A stretch of 64,000 nt of DNA from Pseudomonas orientalis. GTDB taxonomy: Bacteria; Pseudomonadota; Gammaproteobacteria; Pseudomonadales; Pseudomonadaceae. The stretch is taken from positions 434,001 to 498,000 of the forward strand of contig NZ_JYLM01000003.1 of the NCBI RefSeq assembly GCF_001439815.1, given 5' to 3'. Of this stretch, positions 9,249 through 17,984 are shown in pieces. The translations under genes and the position numbers were made by a program. Position 1 is the first letter of the stretch; every line of letters starts with the position of its first letter. Under the pieces are notes generated by a model that saw only the letters and a program-made list of their open reading frames with translations, did no database searches and was not told the DNA's origin.

Positions 9249-9683
9249 TTATCGTCGGTTATTGCTTATGTTAAACGCACAATTATCCGGTCGGTTTTCC
9301 TTGCATAGATAGACCAATTGGTCGAATGATGCTTTATCGCGCTCCCAATGCAAGCTGTCCGTCAACGCCATGCTCCTGGTCACGCCTGACAGGCGCGGGC
9401 GCATTACGACAAGCTCGTCGCGCTGATTTTTGTACACGCATTTTTCGACCAGCCCGTTGTTCCGATCATCGCCTTTCTCCGGCGCAAACACCGCGCCGGA
9501 GAAGGCGCGTATGAACTCGCCAGGCTCAACCTTCGGTCCCTGCCACAGCACGCCGCTGGTCTGGTACTGGAAATAGCCTGTATCGGTTTGGATCTTCGAC
9601 TTCTCTGGACAGAACTGGTTGGCTCGCGCTTGGCCGATAATGCAGACGAACAGTACGAGCACGCACATCACGTGTTTGAGCAT
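9249..9683 (-). CDS. Small secreted protein, DUF3757-like
   Basis: 144 aa. A clear signal peptide (residues 1-22, ending GQARA) precedes a periplasmic or secreted domain with a CP motif after the cleavage site (NQFCPEKS) and three further cysteines. The pattern 'FCP...W.GP...F..A.F.P' resembles DUF3757 proteins of Pseudomonas, whose function is unknown. Its stop lies 4 bases from the convergent gene at 8132-9244. A variant of the CTGTCA palindrome (9748-9763) lies 65 bases upstream, linking it in regulation to the 1-7 kb block. Confidence 0.7.
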   Translation of the reverse strand: MLKHVMCVLVLFVCIIGQARANQFCPEKSKIQTDTGYFQYQTSGVLWQGPKVEPGEFIRAFSGAVFAPEKGDDRNNGLVEKCVYKNQRDELVVMRPRLSGVTRSMALTDSLHWERDKASFDQLVYLCKENRPDNCAFNISNNRR

Positions 9684-9747
9684 AGACGGCCCCTTCGATG
9701 ACTACACTGTTTTCCCCAGTGAAATACATCTTCGGCGTCAAAGATAG

Positions 9748-9763
9748 CTGTTAATTCTGACAG
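9748..9763. promoter_or_regulatory. Palindrome CTGTTA-ATTC-TGACAG, candidate operator (copy 4)
   Basis: One mismatch from the consensus. Centred about 72 bases upstream of the DUF3757-like gene. On the minus strand it is followed by TTTGACGC, the same octamer that follows copy 1 upstream of the lipoprotein, suggesting a shared -35 element. Confidence 0.45.
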
Positions 9764-9781
9764 TACCGACAAACGGCGGGC

Positions 9782-9812
9782 AAAAAAAGCGGCGCATCGT
9801 GCGCCGCTTCTC
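9782..9812 (-). terminator. Rho-independent terminator of the Tyr-rich lipoprotein gene
   Basis: On the minus strand AAGCGGCGCA, loop CGA, TGCGCCGCTT, then a U run. It begins about 15 bases past the stop at 9825. Confidence 0.88.
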
Positions 9813-9824
9813 CCAAAACCTTTG

Positions 9825-10178
9825 TCAGCGGTGACCTCCGCGCCCACCGCCATGATCGCCACCCCGCCCGTGCCCGCCGTTGCCCCACCGGTTATCTCCC
9901 CATCCCTGGTTTGGATAAGGCCGGTAGGCAGACCTTGGGTAGTAACGTGGCGCGGGTTGGTAATAACGCGGCGCCGAGTAATACCGGGGGGCCGGATAGT
10001 AGCGTGGCGCGGGTGTGTAGTAGCTGCGTCCGTAATAACGAGGACCGCCGTAATAGTAGGCGGGTGCCGGTGCGGTGTAGACCTCGGAGCGATAGTAAGT
10101 GGTACCTCCATCGTAATAGGGCACGCAAGCTGACAGGGTCAGGCCGAGTAATGCAGTGAGCAGCAGTCGTCGATACAT
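9825..10178 (-). CDS. Tyrosine/proline/arginine-rich repeat lipoprotein
   Basis: 117 aa, AGGAGG about 6 bases before the ATG. Signal peptide with lipobox (TLSAC, Cys18). Residues 35-82 are a low-complexity run of about seven PAPRYY/GPRYY-type units, and the tail (86-117) is Gly/His/Arg-rich (GGHGRGGDHGGGRGGHR). Such short lipoproteins are common in Pseudomonas without known function. The His-rich tail could bind metal, which is inference only. Single gene with its own terminator. Confidence 0.75.
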   Translation of the reverse strand: MYRRLLLTALLGLTLSACVPYYDGGTTYYRSEVYTAPAPAYYYGGPRYYGRSYYTPAPRYYPAPRYYSAPRYYQPAPRYYPRSAYRPYPNQGWGDNRWGNGGHGRGGDHGGGRGGHR

Positions 10179-10457
10179 GGCGGCCTCCTGGACCGCGGAA
10201 GAGCTCTACCAGCGACGCTGGTGAGCGTCATTCGGTTTTAGCCAAATGACACAAGATAAGACATCAAAAGCCGAATCTGGTGCGTTTCAGTAACAACTTG
10301 ATACATCACAGCGGGGCCAGGGGAAGGGAGCTGTATCGATTCAGTCATTTTTTGAAAACCGAAACTTTGTCGCTTACAATAATGTCATTGTGATATCGCA
10401 CAACGCCACTGAGGCCCTGGAGTGCGCCCTCCCGCTATCTACCGCCGGATTCAAGCC

Positions 10458-12080
10458 ATGAAAATCGCTACCAAGCTGCTGCTCTCATTTTTACTCTGTG
10501 CCGTGATCACCCTGGTGGTCGGCCTGCTGGGTATCAAAGGGGTCGTGCGGCTCGCCGCAGCCCTGGAATCAACGTTTTCCAACAACCTGGTGTCAGTCAG
10601 CAACACAGCCGCCACCCTGAACGGGCTGGTGGCGCACAACCGTGGTCTGTACCGCCTGCTCGACGCCGGTAACGGTGATGTCGCGCAGCAGGACCGCGAC
10701 CGCGTGCGCCAGGATATCGCCAACGAACTCAAGCGCAGCCAGGCGGCATACACCACCTACCGCGCCACGCCGCTGGAAGATGACGAGCGGGCCGCGTGTG
10801 AGACCTTCGACAAAGTCTGGCCGTCTTACCTCAGCGACTCGGAACGCGTCCTGAACCTGCTCGACAAGGGCCAGGTCGACCAGGCCCGCACCGAGCTCAA
10901 TACCACCAACAACGAACTGTTCCGCCAGGCCCGCGAGCTGATCCGCGTGATGGTCGAATCCAACAACCGTCAGATCAAGGAAGGCGCCATCGCCGCCGAG
11001 GCGCTGCGCGACAGTGCGCTCACCTGGATGATCAGTGGCATCGTCCTGGCCTTTATCATCGCCATCATCGTCGGCATGCTGATCACGCGCCTGATCACCC
11101 GCCCCATCGCGCAAGCCGTGGTGAGCGCGCAACGCATCGCCGACGGCGACCTGACCCATGCCATCACCACCGAGCGCACCGACGAAGCCGGGCAGTTGCT
11201 GGTGGCGCTGTCGAACATGCAGGGCGGCCTTAAACACACCCTGCTGGAAATCGCCAACGCCTCCGACCAACTGGCCTCGGCCGCCGAAGAACTCAGCGCG
11301 GTCACCGAAGAAAGCACCCGGGGCCTGACCCGCCAGAATGATGAAATTCAACAGGCCGCCACCGCCGTGAACCAGATGACCGCAGCCGTTGACGAGGTGG
11401 CCGGCAACGCCGTATCGACTTCCCAGGCCTCGAGCCAGGCGACCACCGAAGCCGAGGAAGGCCGTGAGCAGGTGGCACAGGCCGTTTCCGGGATGAATTC
11501 GATGGTGGTAGAGATCAACGAGTCGACGCAATCGGTGCAGGGCCTCGCCAGCCAGGTACGCGAGATCGGCAAGGTGATCGATGTGATCCGCGCGATTGCC
11601 GACCAGACCAACCTGCTCGCCCTGAACGCTGCGATCGAGGCGGCCCGTGCGGGCGAGCAAGGCCGTGGCTTTGCGGTGGTGGCGGATGAGGTGCGGGCGC
11701 TGGCCCACCGCACCCAGGTGTCCACGGTGGACATTGAAAAAATGATCGGCGACGTGCAAGTCGGCGCCGACGACGCGGTGGCGGCGATGAACAAGAGCCT
11801 GACGTGGGCCAACAACACCCAGGTGCTGGCGCAGAATGCCGGTGAAGCCTTGCAGCGTATCACCGCCAGCGTGGCGAAGATCAACGAACGCAACCTGGTG
11901 ATCGCCTCCGCCTCGGAGGAACAGGCCCAAGTGGCGCGTGAAGTCGATCGCAACCTGCTCAACATCCAGGATCTGTCGACCCAGACCGCCGCCGGCGCGC
12001 ATCAGACCAACGCCTCCAGCCAGGACCTGTCGCGCCTGGCCACCTCATTCAGCGTGCTGGTCGGCAAGTTCAAGCTGTAA
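10458..12080 (+). CDS. Methyl-accepting chemotaxis protein
   Basis: 540 aa from ATG 10458 ([11 protein letters not shown]); an in-frame GTG at 10422 would add 12 residues before the first membrane segment and is less likely. Order: membrane helix (about 7-30), periplasmic four-helix-bundle sensor (31-186), second membrane helix (about 188-210), HAMP (to about 265), then the long cytoplasmic coiled coil. The highly conserved hairpin tip is present ([20 protein letters not shown]). It signals through CheW/CheA to the flagellar motor. The ligand is not predictable. No chemotaxis genes adjoin it. Confidence 0.94.
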   Translation: MKIATKLLLSFLLCAVITLVVGLLGIKGVVRLAAALESTFSNNLVSVSNTAATLNGLVAHNRGLYRLLDAGNGDVAQQDRDRVRQDIANELKRSQAAYTTYRATPLEDDERAACETFDKVWPSYLSDSERVLNLLDKGQVDQARTELNTTNNELFRQARELIRVMVESNNRQIKEGAIAAEALRDSALTWMISGIVLAFIIAIIVGMLITRLITRPIAQAVVSAQRIADGDLTHAITTERTDEAGQLLVALSNMQGGLKHTLLEIANASDQLASAAEELSAVTEESTRGLTRQNDEIQQAATAVNQMTAAVDEVAGNAVSTSQASSQATTEAEEGREQVAQAVSGMNSMVVEINESTQSVQGLASQVREIGKVIDVIRAIADQTNLLALNAAIEAARAGEQGRGFAVVADEVRALAHRTQVSTVDIEKMIGDVQVGADDAVAAMNKSLTWANNTQVLAQNAGEALQRITASVAKINERNLVIASASEEQAQVAREVDRNLLNIQDLSTQTAAGAHQTNASSQDLSRLATSFSVLVGKFKL

Positions 12081-12152
12081 GTAGCCTGGCGCCCACCGGC
12101 GCTGTATCGTGCAAGGCCAAGCACACCTTGCCCGATACAGCCCGACCCGCCC

Positions 12153-12365
12153 ATGACCACCCCAACCCTATGCCCCGCCTGCGGCGCCCGTAACGACTGC
12201 AGCCTGGCCGACCCGCGCACGGCCGACCAGGCCTGCTGGTGCTTCAGCGTCACCATCGACCCGGCAGTGCTCCAGGCGCTGCCCGACGAACTGCGCAACA
12301 AGGCCTGCCTGTGCCCGCGTTGTGCCCAGGTGGACCAACAGTTGCGCCGCCACGATGCGCCTTGA
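12153..12365 (+). CDS. Cysteine-rich CWC family protein
   Basis: 70 aa with CPACG near the start, CWCF in the middle and a CLCPRCA motif near the end: three cysteine pairs suited to bind zinc. The CxC/CWC pattern defines the small 'cysteine-rich CWC' family, found next to rsuA in many Pseudomonas. Its last 11 bases overlap the start of rsuA, so translation is probably coupled. Function unknown. Confidence 0.85.
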   Translation: MTTPTLCPACGARNDCSLADPRTADQACWCFSVTIDPAVLQALPDELRNKACLCPRCAQVDQQLRRHDAP

Positions 12366-13047
12366 TCGCTTCCTGAGTAACCTGCCGCGCTTTAATCGCA
12401 AGCAAGTGCGGCTGCTGTTGGCGCAACGTCGGGTTACTGTGGATGGTACGGCGGTGAGCGACCCTCTTCATGAGGTGCTGGCGTTCAGTTGCGTGCGCGT
12501 TGATGGTGAGATACTGCAGGCGGGCACACCTGCGCGCTATTTCATGCTGCACAAGCCGCAAGGGTGTGTCAGCGCTACCTGCGATCCGCAACACCGCACT
12601 GTGCTCGATCTGCTCGATGAACCGCACAAGGACGCACTGCATATCGCCGGGCGCCTGGACTACAACACCACCGGGTTGATGCTGATCACCAATGACGGCC
12701 AATGGTCGCGGCGCCTGACGCAACCGGCGACCAAGTTGCCCAAGGTGTATCGGGTGGAAACCGAGCAGGACATCGGCCCAGACTACGCGGCGACCTTCAA
12801 GGCGGGCCTGTACTTCGCCTTCGAAGACCTCATCACCCAACCCGCCGAGCTGGAATTACTGGGACCGAGGACGGCGCGCTTGAGCATCATCGAAGGCCGC
12901 TATCACCAGGTCAAACGCATGTTCGGGCATTTTGATAACAAGGTGATTGCCCTGCACCGCGAGCGCATGGGCCCGCTGCACCTGGATGCAGCGCTTGCGC
13001 CGGGCGCGTATCGGGCACTGACTGACGAGGAAATCCGCCTCGTCTGA
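12355..13047 (+). CDS. rsuA: 16S rRNA pseudouridine(516) synthase
   Basis: 230 aa from the ATG at 12355 (MRLDRFLSN), matching the length of E. coli RsuA (231). An S4 RNA-binding domain (1-60) is followed by the synthase domain with the catalytic motif GRLDYNTTG (Asp102, as in E. coli) and the C-terminal RYHQVKRMF motif. It converts U516 of 16S rRNA to pseudouridine during 30S assembly. It overlaps the CWC gene by 11 bases. Confidence 0.93.
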   Translation: MRLDRFLSNLPRFNRKQVRLLLAQRRVTVDGTAVSDPLHEVLAFSCVRVDGEILQAGTPARYFMLHKPQGCVSATCDPQHRTVLDLLDEPHKDALHIAGRLDYNTTGLMLITNDGQWSRRLTQPATKLPKVYRVETEQDIGPDYAATFKAGLYFAFEDLITQPAELELLGPRTARLSIIEGRYHQVKRMFGHFDNKVIALHRERMGPLHLDAALAPGAYRALTDEEIRLV

Positions 13048-13351
13048 CGACCGCCCGGCCGCTGATGGCAAAAAACCAGTTGCGCCGCTTGCGACATTCC
13101 AAGTCTGTGCTTGAATCAACTTCACCCGCTGAAATATGACTGGCGGGTCACCTATAACCTCCAAGAAACACCTTGCCGCGCCCGCGCTTGATCAACGGGC
13201 CGTCCCGGCAAACATCCCGCCCTGATAACCGATGTCGGCCAGCCGCAATCGGATCGGCCTGGGCGCTCAGCTTCCAGGCGTATGCCTACCTGTCATAAAG
13301 CTCGTGCACAGTCATTTGCGCGCCCTACCCGCTTGCCAGGAGTCTTACGAC
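13048..13351. other. Intergenic region between rsuA and phaG
   Basis: 304 bases with no plausible gene. It should carry the phaG promoter, but I see no clear -35/-10 pair or operator. Confidence 0.4.
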
Positions 13352-14236
13352 ATGAGGCCAGAAATCGCTGTGTTGGATATACAGGGTCAATACCGGGTTT
13401 ACACGGAGTTCTATCGCGCGGATGCCGCTGAAAAAACCATCATCCTGGTCAACGGCTCAATGGCAACCACGGCGTCTTTCGCCCAGACCGTGAAAAGCCT
13501 GTACCCGCAATTCAACGTGGTGCTGTACGACCAACCCTACGCCGGTCACTCCAAAATCCACAACCGCCACGAGCGGATGCTGACCAAGGAAGTCGAGGGC
13601 CAGATACTGCTGGAGCTCATCGACCGCTTTGCCGCCGAACACGTGCTCTCCTTCTCCTGGGGCGGTATCGCCACGCTGTTCGCCCTCGCCCAACGCCCGC
13701 AACGCGTTGAAAAGGCCGTGATCAGCTCGTTCTCCCCGGTGATCAACGCACCGATGCGTGATTATCTGGAACGCGGCGTCGACTGCCTAGGCAATCTTGA
13801 CCGCGACCGCGTCGGCCATCTGGTCAACAGCACCATCGGCAAGCACCTGCCGTCGCTGTTCAAGCGCTTCAACTACAAGCACGTGAGCAGCCTGGCCGAG
13901 CATGAATACGGGCAAATGCACTTCCACATCAGCCAAGTGCTCAACAGCGACCGGTTGTGCTACCTCACGGCCGCCCGGCAGATCGACATTCCGGTGCTGT
14001 TTCTGAACGGCGAATGGGACGAGTACACCAGCGCAGGCGATGCCAGGCTGTTTGGCCAGCATGTGACGCACAGCAGCTTCAGCACGGTTCAGGCGACCGG
14101 GCATTTCCTGGATATGGAGCATAAAGCGGCGTGCCGGGATAGCCGGGAGGCGGTGGTGGGCTTTTTGAAAGGGCAGCGGCCGGCGAGTCGATTACGCTAT
14201 CAGCCAGGTCAGACGCAACATGCCTTTGCGGTCTGA
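13352..14236 (+). CDS. phaG: (R)-3-hydroxydecanoyl-ACP:CoA transacylase / 3-hydroxyacyl-ACP thioesterase
   Basis: 294 aa from ATG 13352 (MRPEIAVLDIQGQYRVYTEF), with AGGAG about 10 bases upstream; the in-frame extension to 13232 is not needed. The N-terminus and the C-terminal QHAFA(V) match what I recall of P. putida PhaG. Alpha/beta hydrolase fold with Ser102 (FSWGG), Asp223 (GEWDEY) and His251 (GHFLDM), the same positions as the RhlA catalytic triad. It diverts 3-hydroxyacyl-ACP from fatty acid synthesis toward medium-chain PHA monomers. RhlA is the close relative, but the sequence is nearer PhaG, and no rhlB or pha synthase adjoins it. Confidence 0.92.
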   Translation: MRPEIAVLDIQGQYRVYTEFYRADAAEKTIILVNGSMATTASFAQTVKSLYPQFNVVLYDQPYAGHSKIHNRHERMLTKEVEGQILLELIDRFAAEHVLSFSWGGIATLFALAQRPQRVEKAVISSFSPVINAPMRDYLERGVDCLGNLDRDRVGHLVNSTIGKHLPSLFKRFNYKHVSSLAEHEYGQMHFHISQVLNSDRLCYLTAARQIDIPVLFLNGEWDEYTSAGDARLFGQHVTHSSFSTVQATGHFLDMEHKAACRDSREAVVGFLKGQRPASRLRYQPGQTQHAFAV

Positions 14237-14370
14237 AGTGAGACCCACTGCAGGAGCGGGAACCTGCAGTGGCGCCGCCTGTCGGCAGGCGTTACGCGTG
14301 CAAGGTGTGATTTTTTCGAAGAAAAACTTCAAATCCGGATGAACATCTGGTACAAAGTCAGCCGCTTTCA

Positions 14371-14444
14371 GCGGGTATAGTTTAGTGGCAAAACGAAAGC
14401 TTCCCAAGCTTTAGTTGAGGGTTCGATTCCCTCTACCCGCTCCA
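14371..14444 (+). tRNA. tRNA-Gly (anticodon CCC), CCA encoded
   Basis: Acceptor stem GCGGGTA pairs perfectly with TACCCGC. The anticodon stem AAAGC/GCTTT holds the loop TTCCCAA, so the anticodon is CCC. The T loop TTCGATT is standard, and CCA follows the discriminator T. No tRNA-derived direct repeat or integrase lies nearby. Confidence 0.95.
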
Positions 14445-14490
14445 CTCAAATGGGTTCTCCTGTCACGCCATGGCTGACAGGGGAAGCATA

Positions 14491-14519
14491 AAAAACCGGT
14501 CCCTGAGACCGGTTTTTTT
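14491..14519 (+). terminator. Bidirectional rho-independent terminator after tRNA-Gly
   Basis: AAAACCGGT, 7-base loop, ACCGGTTTT followed by a T run, about 47 bases past the tRNA. Confidence 0.85.
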
Positions 14520-14703
14520 ATGCCTGCCCTTTCGTGCACATAACGTTTGTGCTTCGCGCCGGCGCAGAAAGTCTGTACAAGAACGAATATTGTCGGCTCT
14601 CTTCTCATTGCAACAGGAACATCGACTTAAGCACCCTCCTACAGGGAGGAGTCGTTCCGACCAAGAGAATGTGGGGCCCCCAGTCAGCAACAGGACACAC
14701 AGG

Positions 14704-15036
14704 ATGTCTTCCCCCAAGCAGGAAAATTCAAGGCAGGCGGTGAGAAAGGTAATTGGGCTGGTACTGATTATTCCATTGCTGCTGCCACTGACCCCGATCC
14801 CTTTCGGCCTGGGGCGCATGGCATCGATAGCGGCCCTGGTGGGATCCGTCTACGGTGCCTGGTATTCAACGCAACACACCCACCGAGGGGTGGCGATCAG
14901 CGCGACCGTCCTGGCCCTGCTTAACGTCGGCGCATGGCTTGCAATGTCGGCACCCTCGATCATCTGGTTGATCATCCATGTCGCGGTGGCCTATGGGTCT
15001 GGCAGTTGGATTCACTGGAATTTTCAGCGCCATTAA
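14704..15036 (+). CDS. Small inner membrane protein of unknown function
   Basis: 110 aa from ATG 14704 (MSSPKQENSRQ); the frame stays open upstream to 14470, but that part crosses the terminator after tRNA-Gly and cannot be coding. After a polar N-terminus there are three hydrophobic segments (about 16-35, 38-55 and 62-100, the last probably two helices). The protein ends with an aromatic/basic tail (WIHWNFQRH). No family recognised. Its neighbours (tRNA, ogt) give no functional hint. Confidence 0.6.
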   Translation: MSSPKQENSRQAVRKVIGLVLIIPLLLPLTPIPFGLGRMASIAALVGSVYGAWYSTQHTHRGVAISATVLALLNVGAWLAMSAPSIIWLIIHVAVAYGSGSWIHWNFQRH

Positions 15037-15113
15037 TTCGAGCGCAAGAAACTGATTTTTCCTGCAGCCCACCGGAGCGATAGTGGCACCGTAAAGCCTT
15101 GAGGATTAGACCC

Positions 15114-15614
15114 ATGCCATACGCATACAAACTCATGCCCTCCCCCGTCGGCCAGCTCACCCTGGTGGCCCGCAATGACAAGCTCGGTGCCGTGCTATGG
15201 GAAACGGAACGGGAAAACCGGGTGCGCCTGGGTCAGTTGCACGAAGCCAACGACAGCCCGGTGCTCGTGGAAACAGAGCGCCAGCTGATGGAGTATTTCG
15301 CCGGCACGCGCAATCGTTTCGAGCTGGAACTGGACTTCTACGGCACCGACTTTCAGAAACAAGTCTGGCAGGCCTTGCTGACCATTCCGTTTGGCGAAAC
15401 CCGCAGCTACAGCCAGATAGCCCGACAGATCGGCAACCCCAGCGCCGTGCGCGCCGTGGGTGCGGCCAACGGGCGTAACCCCATCTCGATCATTGCGCCG
15501 TGTCACCGCGTCGTGGGGGCTTCGGGGGCGCTGACGGGGTTCGCGGGCGGGCTTGAAGCCAAGCAGTATCTGTTGATGCTGGAGGATCGCGGCCAGGCAA
15601 AACTGGCGTTCTGA
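15114..15614 (+). CDS. ogt: Methylated-DNA-protein-cysteine S-methyltransferase
   Basis: 166 aa from ATG 15114 (GAGG 10 bases upstream). Repairs O6-methylguanine by suicidal alkyl transfer. The active-site motif IAPCHRVVGA is present with Cys130, as are the helix-turn-helix segment (SYSQIARQIG) and the arginine finger region (AVRAVGAANG). The length and the lack of an Ada regulatory domain fit the constitutive Ogt type. Confidence 0.93.
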   Translation: MPYAYKLMPSPVGQLTLVARNDKLGAVLWETERENRVRLGQLHEANDSPVLVETERQLMEYFAGTRNRFELELDFYGTDFQKQVWQALLTIPFGETRSYSQIARQIGNPSAVRAVGAANGRNPISIIAPCHRVVGASGALTGFAGGLEAKQYLLMLEDRGQAKLAF

Positions 15615-16397
15615 TCAGGGGCTTGGAACAGGCCCGCGAATGAAAGACGCGCAGTCGAATAAACGTTGAAAACCCAACTTTCGATACAGCGGGACAGCCA
15701 TCATCGATCCCTCGAGAAAACACCGACGCGCCCCAAGGCCCGAGGCATGAAGCAGGGCCGCCTGAATCAATCGCGTGGCGTAGCCTCTTGCACGAAAGCC
15801 GCCAAGCGTGCCGACATCACTGAGCCTGGCCTCACCCTCGCATAACGACAAAGTCAACGAACAGCTCACCTGCCCCTCGACGCACAAGGTGAAGTGATAA
15901 AGGGCTTCATCGGCGTCCAGCGCCCGCTGGTGCCGGGCCTGATAATGGGCGACCGTCTCGGGCGCTATCGAAAACGCACTGCCAAGCGGAATCGCCCATT
16001 CGTTCAGGTTACGCGTCAAGCTGATCTGCACAGCGTCCTCGCTTATTGATGACGCAAAGCGCGGCAACGGGAGGACCATCGTGGTGCTCTGTTCAGCAGG
16101 CTCAAAGCCAAGCCCAGTGAGCGCGTCGCGTAAACCATCGACTTGTACTTCAGGCATCACGATGCGTACAGGGGTCACGGTACGGCGAATCAACTCCAGA
16201 ATCACCTGCATCGCTTCGCACAGCGGGCCGCTGCCCACCCGAATAAACAACATATTCCACGGCGTGGAGTCGTCCTCGGCAAAATACGTATTGATACCGG
16301 CGCCATGCCGACAATACCTCGCGCAGGTCGCCGCAAAAAAATGATCTTCGGTCAGGTAATAACGGGCGGTCAGGTCATAAGCGGCGTTGACGTGCAT
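15615..16397 (-). CDS. GNAT family N-acetyltransferase
   Basis: 260 aa from ATG 16397 (a TTG at 16403 is the other option). The C-terminal half (about 160-255) is a GNAT domain: the acetyl-CoA pyrophosphate loop region (GFRARGYATRLI) is present, as is the late motif PLYRKLGFQ. The N-terminal half resembles a degenerate second GNAT-like domain (TPWNMLFIRVG). Substrate unknown. Its stop abuts the convergent ogt stop. Confidence 0.75.
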   Translation of the reverse strand: MHVNAAYDLTARYYLTEDHFFAATCARYCRHGAGINTYFAEDDSTPWNMLFIRVGSGPLCEAMQVILELIRRTVTPVRIVMPEVQVDGLRDALTGLGFEPAEQSTTMVLPLPRFASSISEDAVQISLTRNLNEWAIPLGSAFSIAPETVAHYQARHQRALDADEALYHFTLCVEGQVSCSLTLSLCEGEARLSDVGTLGGFRARGYATRLIQAALLHASGLGARRCFLEGSMMAVPLYRKLGFQRLFDCASFIRGPVPSP

Positions 16398-16572
16398 AAG
16401 CAAGATCCGGGAAAAAACCCAGTCTTGCCCCAGGTGTTTCGCGGCGCCGTAGGCCTGCTCCTAAAAACCCGGCCGAAAAACACACAGGTTGTCCGAACAC
16501 AAAGTTGTAAAAAGAAATTTCAGCGAGTCTCTGCGGTCAGAATTTTCATCACACTTTACGAGGAAAGCGGTC

Positions 16573-16998
16573 ATGAAATTCTCTGCAGTCTCCCAAGCCT
16601 TATCGCGCTGGGCCGGCAGCCCACGGACGTTCTACGCGGCGGTGGCGTTGATCCTGGCGTGGAGCCTGAGCGGGCCGTACTTTCATTACAACGACACCTG
16701 GCAATTGATCATCAACACCTCGACCACCATCATTACCTTCCTGATGGTATTTCTGATCCAGAACACACAGAACCGCGACAACGACATCCTGCATATCAAG
16801 ATCGACGAATTGTTGCGTGTGTCCAAGGACGCACAGAACGCCGTGTTGAGCCTGGACGGCCTGGACCGTAAGGAGCTTGAAAAACTGCGCCAGGAATATC
16901 GCGATATCGGCAAGGCCGGCAGCTTGAACCTCAACAGCAGTTGCGGGCCCGCCGCCGACGACGCGGCGCCGCCGAAAACCGATTTGAACCAGGCATAA
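16573..16998 (+). CDS. Low-affinity iron permease family protein
   Basis: 141 aa from ATG 16573 (GAGGA 10 bases upstream). Two membrane helices (about 20-38 and 47-65) are joined by the motif FHYNDTWQLIINTSTTIITF. The cytoplasmic tail (QNTQNRDNDILHIKIDELLR) is coiled-coil-like. These are signatures of the small bacterial family named after yeast Fet4; an iron transport role in bacteria is not established. Ends in a disordered tail; terminator at 16999-17035. Confidence 0.8.
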   Translation: MKFSAVSQALSRWAGSPRTFYAAVALILAWSLSGPYFHYNDTWQLIINTSTTIITFLMVFLIQNTQNRDNDILHIKIDELLRVSKDAQNAVLSLDGLDRKELEKLRQEYRDIGKAGSLNLNSSCGPAADDAAPPKTDLNQA

Positions 16999-17035
16999 AA
17001 AACGGCGGTTGGAGAGGATCCAACCGCCGTTTTCA
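16999..17035 (+). terminator. Bidirectional terminator between convergent genes
   Basis: AACGGCGGTTGG, loop AGAGGAT, CCAACCGCCGTT, flanked by A and T runs. It serves both the iron permease gene and the convergent DUF4142 gene. Confidence 0.88.
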
Positions 17036-17050
17036 TTTCAAGGGGCTACT

Positions 17051-17578
17051 TCAACCGTCACCCTGGTGCCCCTTGCCGTAAGTCGATGCCAGGGCGCGGG
17101 CTTTTTCCAGGCGCTCTTGCAACTTGGGCAGCGTCTCGTCCACCAACGCTTTGATCTCGGGTACCTGCGACGCCGCGCCTTCCTGCTTGAACAGGGCAAT
17201 GGCGTCTTCGTTTTCCTTGACCTGCTGCGCGGTGTAGGCGGCGTCGAAGGAGTCGCCGTCCTTGAGTTCGGGCATCAGGGTCTCGGCCTTGTCGACGATC
17301 TTCTCCCGTGGGGCAACCGGCAAGTCGAGCTTTTTGGCGATGGCCGCCAGGTGCTGGTTGGCCAGGGTGCGCTCGTTGATCACCTCGATGGTGTAATCCT
17401 TGATTTCCTGGGACGAGGTTCTGGCGTGGGCCATGCGACTCGTTTCGATATCGGCCATGCCTTTGGCTGAAGCCTGCTCGATGAATTCGGCAGGCGACTG
17501 GGCGAAAGCATTGCTGGCGCCGAGGCCCAGCAGCATCGCGAAACTGGCGGTGCGTAACCGGATAGCCATGCGGCTCAT
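17051..17578 (-). CDS. Periplasmic DUF4142 domain protein
   Basis: 175 aa from ATG 17578 (GGAGGA about 9 bases upstream). Signal peptide 1-23 (ASNAFAQ). The mature part is an all-helical ferritin-like bundle with the family's sequence feel: FIEQASAKGMADIETSRMA, then KDYTIEVINERTLANQHLA. DUF4142 proteins are periplasmic and often stress-linked; no enzymatic role is known. Confidence 0.85.
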   Translation of the reverse strand: MSRMAIRLRTASFAMLLGLGASNAFAQSPAEFIEQASAKGMADIETSRMAHARTSSQEIKDYTIEVINERTLANQHLAAIAKKLDLPVAPREKIVDKAETLMPELKDGDSFDAAYTAQQVKENEDAIALFKQEGAASQVPEIKALVDETLPKLQERLEKARALASTYGKGHQGDG

Positions 17579-17771
17579 GATGGGTTCCTCCAAGGCAAAA
17601 ATAAGTGCAAGGGACGTGCGCCTCGCCCTGGATTCGAATTTTTCACGCGGCAAAGGTTTAGAAAAAACTTTCCAGTGCGACGAACGGTCGTTGCCGGGTC
17701 AGGCCGGTTTGCGCGCCGCATCTGTTCAGAATGCCTCTGACGAATGGGACAAACGATCAATGAGATGACGC

Positions 17772-17800
17772 TGTAGTATGTTGCACTACCTGTCACTACA
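17772..17800. promoter_or_regulatory. Inverted repeats upstream of the broken antitoxin gene
   Basis: GTAGT-N7-ACTAC (17773-17789) nested in TGTAGT...ACTACA (17772-17800), ending 11 bases before the antitoxin start. Typical autoregulatory operator of a ribbon-helix-helix antitoxin. Confidence 0.5.
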
Positions 17801-17811
17801 TCGAGGTTCGT

Positions 17812-17984
17812 ATGGCTGTCATGTCTCTGCGGATACCGGAAGACGTCGCCGATACGCTTGCCAGTCTCGCCAAAGCGACCGGTCGCAGCAAATCGTTCCC
17901 TGCTGTTGATGCGTTGCGGGAGATTTCGCGACACCTGCCGAGGTAAAAGCCGTCGCGGACAAATGGCGCAACAATGCAGGTTGA
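17812..17984 (+). pseudogene. Broken ribbon-helix-helix (CopG/RHH) antitoxin
   Basis: The ATG at 17812 (GAGG upstream) opens a frame reading MAVMSLRIPEDVADTLASLA, then KATGRSKSF: a clear RHH antitoxin N-terminus. It stops at 17946 after 44 codons. The expected C-terminus (TPAEVKAVADKWRNNAG) resumes in another frame at about 17931 and ends at 17984. The linking helix between the two (about 20 residues in relatives) is missing, so an internal deletion with frameshift has killed the gene. Confidence 0.75.

Noticed and set aside
10593..12002. 469-codon open frame antisense to the chemoreceptor
   Set aside because: Shadow frame; the receptor's signalling hairpin and HAMP domain are unambiguous.
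13232..13351. 40-codon N-terminal extension of phaG
   Set aside because: PhaG proteins start at MRPEIAVLDI, and AGGAG lies before that ATG.
14371..14444. tRNA-Gly as an integration site for an island
   Set aside because: No integrase gene and no direct repeat of the tRNA 3' end were found nearby.
14470..14703. Upstream extension of the small membrane protein at 14704
   Set aside because: It would translate the tRNA-Gly terminator; the ATG at 14704 is the sensible start.
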